Assembly (NCBI RefSeq): GCF_042654525.1
Contig: NZ_JBHSGP010000008.1
Location: 124,001 to 188,000 of the forward strand
DNA: 64,000 bases
DNA from: Geojedonia litorea
GTDB lineage: Bacteria; Bacteroidota; Bacteroidia; Flavobacteriales; Flavobacteriaceae
Direction of reading: 5' to 3'
Positions 58,475-64,000 of this stretch are shown here, in pieces; the first letter of the stretch is position 1, and every line of letters begins with the position of its first letter. A program made the translations under genes and the position numbers. Below the pieces are notes generated by a model. The model worked only from the letters and a program-made list of their open reading frames with translations, ran no database searches and was not told the origin of the DNA.

Positions 58475-59578
58475 TTAAGTGTCGGTTGGTGATCGCTTTA
58501 CCAGATGCAAGAGACGACTTAAGTGCGTATAAATAAAAGCATTAGTTCTTCCGCTATAAAACACTATAATACAAACACTTATCATAAAGAAGAGTGCGCC
58601 AAAAATGGCTTCCCAAGGTTCAAGGGCTTTAGAGAAAAAGCTATTCAGCCCAATACCCGTAAAACTGCCATAAATCACAATAAAATGCACCACATAGATG
58701 GACAGGGTTTTTTCTCCAATTTTTGTAATTAGGGATTGTCTAAGGTAATTTTCAAATGTATAAAATACAGCAAATAAAATAAGCACATTACCTAATCTTG
58801 TAAACAAATAATTGTAGTTAGCACTGCGGTTAAAGAGTTCTATGTCAAACCAAACATAGGCTTTATGTAAGGCAAAAGAGGAGTAATAAATGAGTAAATA
58901 TCCAATAACAAAAAAGCCTACAATAATCAGTTCCCTAAAGCGAGTTTTCTTAAAGTATCTAAAAAAAAGTGTAGCAATAAATCCGCCATAAGCCATGTAG
59001 CCAAACCAAGGTAAAATGGTAAATACAGACCCATTTGATTTACTCATATAGTTGGCAATTATTCTTGGGACCTGTTCAAGGGTTAGTTTACGGTACAGTG
59101 GCTCGGTAACGAAACACATAAAGCCCGTAATAAAAAGGACTATCGCTAATACACCACTTCGCTTATTGGTGAGGAGATAAAATCCTATTAGCAAAATTAA
59201 TGAAAGACCTATGCATTGTAGCACATCAACGACTAAAACGTAAGGATTAAAATAGCCATTAAACCAATTTACTAAATTTACACGAAGTAAATAGCCTATA
59301 CCAATAAGCATAGCTCCCCGGATTAAACCTTTACGGATACGTTGTTTATCAGTTCCTTTTTCATGGGCTTTGAGCAATAAATAAAGAAATACTAATCCGG
59401 AAATGGTAAAAAACGTTGGTGCAGTAATTCCTCTAAAATAAGACCAAATACTATACGCCATATAATCATGACTTTTGTAAATAGGCTTTAACATGGTGTC
59501 AATAAAATGACCCTGAAGCATCATTAAGATGGCAAAAGCCCTAACGGCATCGATAAAGTATAAACGATTTGACTTCAA
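58475..59578 (-). CDS. DUF1624/HGSNAT-type membrane acyltransferase
   Basis: 367 residues, about ten membrane helices. The start LYFIDAVRAFAILMMLQGHF (with the catalytic-type His) and SYFRGITAPTFFTISGLVFL are typical of the DUF1624/heparan-alpha-glucosaminide N-acetyltransferase family (PF07786); LTKIGEKTLSIYVVHFIVIY-like text (ITKIGEKTLSIYVVHFIVIY) closes the fold. Members transfer an acyl group across the membrane to sugars. It precedes the acyltransferase at 57347 by 57 bp and probably forms a two-gene operon with it. Confidence 0.8.
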   Translation of the reverse strand: MKSNRLYFIDAVRAFAILMMLQGHFIDTMLKPIYKSHDYMAYSIWSYFRGITAPTFFTISGLVFLYLLLKAHEKGTDKQRIRKGLIRGAMLIGIGYLLRVNLVNWFNGYFNPYVLVVDVLQCIGLSLILLIGFYLLTNKRSGVLAIVLFITGFMCFVTEPLYRKLTLEQVPRIIANYMSKSNGSVFTILPWFGYMAYGGFIATLFFRYFKKTRFRELIIVGFFVIGYLLIYYSSFALHKAYVWFDIELFNRSANYNYLFTRLGNVLILFAVFYTFENYLRQSLITKIGEKTLSIYVVHFIVIYGSFTGIGLNSFFSKALEPWEAIFGALFFMISVCIIVFYSGRTNAFIYTHLSRLLHLVKRSPTDT

Positions 59579-59671
59579 TCCAATTGGTTTCGCGTGCTCA
59601 AATATAGCTTTAAAATTTTAATGCTGTATTTCATTTTAATAATGTTAAAGTGATATATTAGTACCTCATAT

Positions 59672-61045
59672 ATGGAAACACTAGAACTTTTTTTCAAAAA
59701 CTTTTCTGATCTGGCCTGGGGTTTACCCTTATTAATCCTACTTATTGGTGGCGGATTATATTTATTAGTACTCTCAAAATTTTTACCGTTTCGATTTTTT
59801 GGTCATGCCCTAAACGTCCTACGCGGTAAGTATGATGATCCAGATGATCCAGGAGAAATCAGCCACTTTAAGGCTTTAACCACGGCTTTGTCTTCCACAA
59901 TAGGTATGGGGAATATTGCAGGTGTTGCTTTAGCCATTGCTATTGGTGGGCCAGGAGCCATGTTTTGGATGTGGGTTAGTGCCATTGTTGGCATGTCTAC
60001 GAAATTTTTTACTTGTACGTTGGCAATAATGTATAGAGGAAAAGATTCCAATGGAGAGCTTCAAGGCGGGCCTATGTATTTCATCCGTGAAGGATTAGGA
60101 AAACGATGGAAACCTTTGGCTGTTGGATTTAGTCTATTCGGAATGTTAGGCGCCTTGCCGGTTGTAAATGTTAATCAGCTTAAACAAGCTATTAATGACA
60201 TTATACTCATTCCTAATGGAGTCGAGGTTAATTTCAATACCAATTTAATCATAGCTGTTGTTCTTGTAACATTAACTACGATCGTTATTCTTGGTGGATT
60301 AAAACGTATTAGTACGATCGCTTCAAAACTTGTACCTTCAATGGTCATTCTTTATTTTGTATTGGTTCTAGTTATTTTAGTGTTACATATCGATGTTGTT
60401 CCTAAATATTTTATGCTCATTTTTAGTGATGCCTTTGCAGCTAACAATTACCATGGCGATCCTTTTTTTGGAGGGGTATTGGGTGCTTTGGTGTTATTGG
60501 GAATCAGACGAGGTGCTTTTTCAAATGAGGCTGGTATTGGTACTGCGCCTATGGCACATGGTGCCGCCAAAACAGATGAACCTGTTCGCGAAGGGTTAGT
60601 AGCAATGCTTGGTCCAGCAATCGATACTTTGGTTGTTTGTACACTAACGGCATTGGCTATTTTGGTAACAGGTGTTTGGCAAAATACTTCAGATAATGGG
60701 GTTACATTAACTGCTTCGGCTTTTGCCGATGCTATGCCTGGATTTGGTCAGTACCTCTTGATGATTTGTGTATTTATCTTTAGTATATCTTCTTTATTTT
60801 CTTATTCTTATTACGGAACAAAATGTCTTTCGTTTCTTATCGGAGCCAAACATAAGCACTACTATAATTATTTTTATATTTTGAGTATCATATTAGCAGC
60901 CACAACACCGTTTAGTATGATGATTAATTTTATAGATGGTGTGTTTGCCCTTATGGCAATTCCAACTATGGTGTCAACTATTATTATGGCGCCTCGTGTT
61001 GTCAAGGAAATTAAAGCATATCAACAACGTCTTAAACAATCTTAG
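59672..61045 (+). CDS. Alanine/glycine:Na+ symporter (AGCS family)
   Basis: 457 residues, about eleven membrane helices. AGCS signatures: SSTIGMGNIAGVALAIAIGG, GPGAMFWMWVSAIVGMSTKF, GPMYFIREGLGKRWK, and RRGAFSNEAGIGTAPMAHGA (the substrate/Na+ motif). It imports L-alanine or glycine with Na+ (or H+). The ATG at 59672 follows a short leader after the divergent acyltransferase operon. The next small gene begins 1 nt after its stop, so co-expression with the acetate transporter set is possible. Confidence 0.9.
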   Translation: METLELFFKNFSDLAWGLPLLILLIGGGLYLLVLSKFLPFRFFGHALNVLRGKYDDPDDPGEISHFKALTTALSSTIGMGNIAGVALAIAIGGPGAMFWMWVSAIVGMSTKFFTCTLAIMYRGKDSNGELQGGPMYFIREGLGKRWKPLAVGFSLFGMLGALPVVNVNQLKQAINDIILIPNGVEVNFNTNLIIAVVLVTLTTIVILGGLKRISTIASKLVPSMVILYFVLVLVILVLHIDVVPKYFMLIFSDAFAANNYHGDPFFGGVLGALVLLGIRRGAFSNEAGIGTAPMAHGAAKTDEPVREGLVAMLGPAIDTLVVCTLTALAILVTGVWQNTSDNGVTLTASAFADAMPGFGQYLLMICVFIFSISSLFSYSYYGTKCLSFLIGAKHKHYYNYFYILSIILAATTPFSMMINFIDGVFALMAIPTMVSTIIMAPRVVKEIKAYQQRLKQS

Positions 61046-61046
61046 T

Positions 61047-61304
61047 ATGACCAAACAAGACAAAGCAACTGCCTATTGGAAAATTAATATTAAATATGTC
61101 CTCATACTATTAAGTGTTTGGTTTCTGGTGTCCTATGGTGCTGGTATTTTATTTAAAGATGCTTTAAACACCATTAAGATTGGAGGTTTCAAGCTTGGAT
61201 TTTGGTTCGCACAACAGGGGTCAATGTATGTGTTTGTCATTCTCATTTTTGTATATGTACGTTTAATGAATCGTTTAGATAAAAAATATGGTTATGATGA
61301 ATAG
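61047..61304 (+). CDS. DUF4212 small symporter subunit
   Basis: 85 residues from ATG 61047; longer in-frame starts lie inside the previous gene. Two membrane helices (YVLILLSVWFLVSYGAGILF and FAQQGSMYVFVILIFVYVRL) with the conserved start YWKINIKYVL and the end NRLDKKYGYDE. DUF4212 proteins are the small subunit of Na+/solute symporters of the acetate-type set. The stop overlaps the start of the next gene (ATGAATAG), so the two subunits are coupled in translation. Confidence 0.9.
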   Translation: MTKQDKATAYWKINIKYVLILLSVWFLVSYGAGILFKDALNTIKIGGFKLGFWFAQQGSMYVFVILIFVYVRLMNRLDKKYGYDE

Positions 61305-63024
61305 CCTATTAATTCTTGACGGGATAGGGGTTCAAAATTGGACTTATATTATCGTTGGACTTACATTCGCATTGTACATTGGTATCGCTATTTGGTCACG
61401 TGCTAGTTCTACTAATGAGTTTTACGTTGCAGGAGGCGGGGTATCGCCGTTGGCTAATGGTATGGCCACTGCTGCCGATTGGATGAGTGCGGCTTCATTT
61501 ATTTCCATGGCGGGTATTATTTCGTTTGCTGGCTACGACGGTGCGGTATATTTGATGGGATGGACGGGAGGTTATGTACTTTTGGCCCTACTATTAGCAC
61601 CTTATCTGCGCAAATTTGGAAAGTTTACTGTGCCTGATTTTATTGGAGATCGTTATTATTCAAAAACGGCACGTATTGTTGCAGTATTTTGTGCTTTGTT
61701 GGTGTCGTTTACCTATGTGGCAGGGCAGATGCGTGGCGTAGGCATTGTATTTTCAAGATTCTTAGAAGTCGATATTAATACTGGCGTTATTATTGGGATG
61801 CTTATTGTATTGTTTTATGCGGTATTAGGAGGTATGAAAGGAATAACCTATACACAGGTAGCGCAATATTGCGTGTTGATTTTTGCCTTTATGGTTCCCG
61901 CCATATTTATATCCATTCAAATGACGGGAAATCCCATTCCACAACTAGGTTTTGGAAGCGAATTGTCTGATGGTTCTGGATCCTATGTTTTAGATAAATT
62001 AGACGGGTTGAGTACTGAATTAGGTTTTGCTGAATATACTGAAGGTTCAAAATCGCTAATAGATGTTTTTGCCATTACTTTGGCGCTTATGGTGGGAACT
62101 GCTGGGTTACCGCACGTCATCGTCCGATTTTTTACTGTGAAGCGGGTAAGGGACGCACGTAAATCGGCAGGAATAGCCTTACTGCTTATTGTACTCTTAT
62201 ATTCCACGGCACCAGCAGTAGCCGTATTTGCTAGAACGAATATGATTGAGACTGTTTCGAATCAACCTTATGCCTCCGTACCTCAATGGTTTAAAACATG
62301 GGAAGGTACAGGACTTATAATTTTTTCTGATAAAAATGAAGATGGCATTATACAGTATGTTGCAGATCCGGAGCAAAATGAACTTGTTGTTGATAATGAT
62401 ATTATGGTTTTAGCAAATCCAGAAATAGCAAAATTACCTAATTGGGTAATAGCCCTTGTGGCAGCTGGTGGACTAGCGGCAGCACTATCAACGGCCGCAG
62501 GATTATTACTAGTGATTTCGTCATCAGTGTCTCATGATCTCATCAAAAAAATTATAAAGCCAGGCATTTCGGAAAAAGGTGAATTGGTCGCTGCCCGTCT
62601 TTCTGCGATAGCTGCCGTTTGCATTGCAGGCTATTTTGGAATTCATCCACCTGGTTTTGTGGCAGCTGTGGTTGCTCTAGCTTTTGGTTTGGCTGCAGCT
62701 TCTTTTTTTCCTGCGATTATATTGGGTGTGTTTTATAAACGTATGAATAAGGAAGGCGCCATTGCAGGTATGATTGTAGGGATTACAGCCATGTTACTGT
62801 ATATGATGAAATATAAATTAGGATGGTTTGACGATGTATTACCAGATAAAAACGAATGGTGGTTTGGCATATCCCCTGAAGGGTTTGGGACTATAGCAAT
62901 GCTTCTGAATTTTATAGTCTCTATCACTGTCATGAACTTTACTAAAGCTCCGCCTCAAACAGTTCAAGATATGGTTGAGCATATTCGTATTCCTAGTGGA
63001 GCTGGTGAAGCTTCAAATCATTAA
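61297..63024 (+). CDS. Na+/solute symporter (VC_2705/ActP-like subfamily)
   Basis: 575 residues from ATG 61297 (in-frame ATG at 61288 and 61294 also possible). About 13 membrane helices of the SSS family: NEFYVAGGGVSPLANGMATA, ADWMSAASFISMAGIISFAG, LGGMKGITYTQVAQYCVLIF, GTAGLPHVIVRFFTVKRVRD and LAAALSTAAGLLLVISSSVS. It pairs with DUF4212 and probably imports acetate or another short organic acid with Na+. The acetyl-CoA synthetase gene that starts 96 bp downstream supports acetate as substrate. Confidence 0.9.
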   Translation: MNSLLILDGIGVQNWTYIIVGLTFALYIGIAIWSRASSTNEFYVAGGGVSPLANGMATAADWMSAASFISMAGIISFAGYDGAVYLMGWTGGYVLLALLLAPYLRKFGKFTVPDFIGDRYYSKTARIVAVFCALLVSFTYVAGQMRGVGIVFSRFLEVDINTGVIIGMLIVLFYAVLGGMKGITYTQVAQYCVLIFAFMVPAIFISIQMTGNPIPQLGFGSELSDGSGSYVLDKLDGLSTELGFAEYTEGSKSLIDVFAITLALMVGTAGLPHVIVRFFTVKRVRDARKSAGIALLLIVLLYSTAPAVAVFARTNMIETVSNQPYASVPQWFKTWEGTGLIIFSDKNEDGIIQYVADPEQNELVVDNDIMVLANPEIAKLPNWVIALVAAGGLAAALSTAAGLLLVISSSVSHDLIKKIIKPGISEKGELVAARLSAIAAVCIAGYFGIHPPGFVAAVVALAFGLAAASFFPAIILGVFYKRMNKEGAIAGMIVGITAMLLYMMKYKLGWFDDVLPDKNEWWFGISPEGFGTIAMLLNFIVSITVMNFTKAPPQTVQDMVEHIRIPSGAGEASNH

Positions 63025-63120
63025 AGCGTTTTTAGAAGAAAAAGTTAAAACCCAACAATTGCTATTAAATGCTTTTGGAACCAAGCATTAATTTTTAAAT
63101 TAGATGTTTAAAAAACACAC

Positions 63121-64000
63121 ATGAGTAATTACCATATCAAACATCTTGAGGAGTATTTTCAAGTCTATCGTAAATCGGTTCGTGAACCAGAAAATTTTTG
63201 GGAAGAAATAGCTGAAGAACATTTTTTATGGCGAAAAAAGTGGGACAAGGTTTTAACTTGGGATTTTACAAAACCTGAAGTCAAATGGTTTGAAGGCGCT
63301 CAACTAAATATTACAGAAAATTGTTTAGATCGACATTTAACAACGCGTGGTGATAAAACTGCTATTTTGTTTGAACCCAATAATCCTGAGGAACCTGCTG
63401 AAGCTATTAGTTATAGACAATTGTACGAGCGCGTTAATCAAATGGCGAATATTCTCAAAGCTCAAGGCATTCAAAAAGGGGATAGGGTGTGTATTTATTT
63501 ACCTATGATTCCTGAATTGGCAATTTCACTTTTAGCCTGTGCACGTATTGGGGCCATACATTCGGTTGTTTTTGCAGGGTTTTCTTCTACCGCACTTTCT
63601 ACTCGAATCAACGATAGTGACTGCAAATTAGTTTTGACCAGTGACGGCTCCTATCGTGGTGATAAAACCATCGATTTAAAAGGTATCGTAGATGAAGCTT
63701 TAGAAAGCTGCCCTGGTGTACAAACCGTATTGGTGACTAAACGTACTGGATCTGATATCCAAATGAAAAAAGGTAGAGACTTGTGGTTGCAGCCCTTATT
63801 AAATGAGGCATCAACGTTTTGTGAAGCAGAGTCCATGGGAGCTGAGGACCCCTTATTCATTTTATATACATCCGGATCAACTGGTATGCCAAAAGGCATG
63901 GTACACACTATTGCTGGTTATATGGTTTATACTGCCTACACTTTTAAAAATGCATTTCAATATCGTGAACCTGATGTGTATTGGTGCACGGCAGATATTG
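63121..64000 (+). CDS. acs: Acetyl-CoA synthetase, N-terminal part (runs off right edge)
   Basis: The frame is open from ATG 63121 to the end of the window (293 residues seen of about 635). The start MSNYHIKHLEEYFQVYRKSV, then ENFWEEIAEEHFLWRKKWDK, ITENCLDRHLTTRGDKTAIL, RIGAIHSVVFAGFSSTALST and the AMP-binding motif LYTSGSTGMPKGMVHT identify acetate-CoA ligase. It turns acetate, ATP and CoA into acetyl-CoA. With the DUF4212/SSS pair upstream it makes an acetate uptake and activation module. A spacer of about 95 bp could hold its own promoter. Confidence 0.95.
   Translation, partial: MSNYHIKHLEEYFQVYRKSVREPENFWEEIAEEHFLWRKKWDKVLTWDFTKPEVKWFEGAQLNITENCLDRHLTTRGDKTAILFEPNNPEEPAEAISYRQLYERVNQMANILKAQGIQKGDRVCIYLPMIPELAISLLACARIGAIHSVVFAGFSSTALSTRINDSDCKLVLTSDGSYRGDKTIDLKGIVDEALESCPGVQTVLVTKRTGSDIQMKKGRDLWLQPLLNEASTFCEAESMGAEDPLFILYTSGSTGMPKGMVHTIAGYMVYTAYTFKNAFQYREPDVYWCTADI

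Overview
The window is AT-rich DNA of a member of the Bacteroidetes, almost certainly a (probably marine) Flavobacteriaceae. The evidence is the gliding genes gldF and gldG, promoters of the TAnnTTTG type without Shine-Dalgarno sites, many lipoproteins with a Cys lipobox, the DUF6090 family (MIKFFRKIR start), an alginate-lyase-family enzyme and the long flavobacterial form of CusA. No rRNA, tRNA, CRISPR array, transposase or integrase was recognised.

Region 1 (1-13.7 kb) is accessory DNA made mostly of single genes with long spacers. It holds two small secreted proteins, a cation-transporter relic with an internal deletion, a methyltransferase, an exported FAD oxidoreductase, an exported alpha/beta hydrolase, a RidA protein, a VOC lipoprotein, an alginate-lyase-family enzyme and a PAP2 phosphatase. 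Five DUF6090 copies occur here, intact, shortened or broken; four share a leader hairpin 7-8 nt before the start codon. A second repeated spacer with its own promoter-like box precedes four of the enzyme genes. The layout resembles a gene-cassette array. DNA alkylation repair and cyclase genes follow.

Region 2 (13.8-42.3 kb) is a dense metal-handling island. It contains two paralogous regulators that join an HMA-like CxxC domain to an AraC DNA-binding domain, a CopA-type Cu+ ATPase, two small HMA proteins, an RND tripartite pump (MFP-RND-TolC), a beta-barrel protein, a GNAT protein, DUF1203-DoxX, a PLP decarboxylase and a DinB protein. Then come a Fur-family regulator, a MerTP-type fusion, a GDCCVxC protein and a Zn/Cd-type ATPase, and finally a Cus-type operon (CusA, TolC, acetolactate-decarboxylase-like lipoprotein, HMA-MauE membrane protein, DUF2911 lipoprotein, CusB with DUF3347, HMA lipoprotein). 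The main discovery is a roughly 61-bp promoter/operator that recurs with fixed spacing in front of five transcription units: copA, HMA-1, the RND operon, HMA-2 and DUF1203-DoxX. It is a plausible regulon of the HMA-AraC proteins.

Region 3 (42.4-48.7 kb) is a phospho-signalling cluster: a giant PAS/GAF histidine kinase, an Rcp1-like receiver, a REC-PAS-DHp protein without an ATPase domain, and a single receiver.

Region 4 (48.9-64 kb) looks like core chromosome: DUF4870, an NTF2-like protein, dnaN, the gldF-X-gldG operon, a monooxygenase-like protein, a SAM hydrolase, phoH, purC, two membrane acyltransferases, an alanine/sodium symporter, and a DUF4212/sodium-solute-symporter/acetyl-CoA synthetase set for acetate uptake that runs off the right edge.
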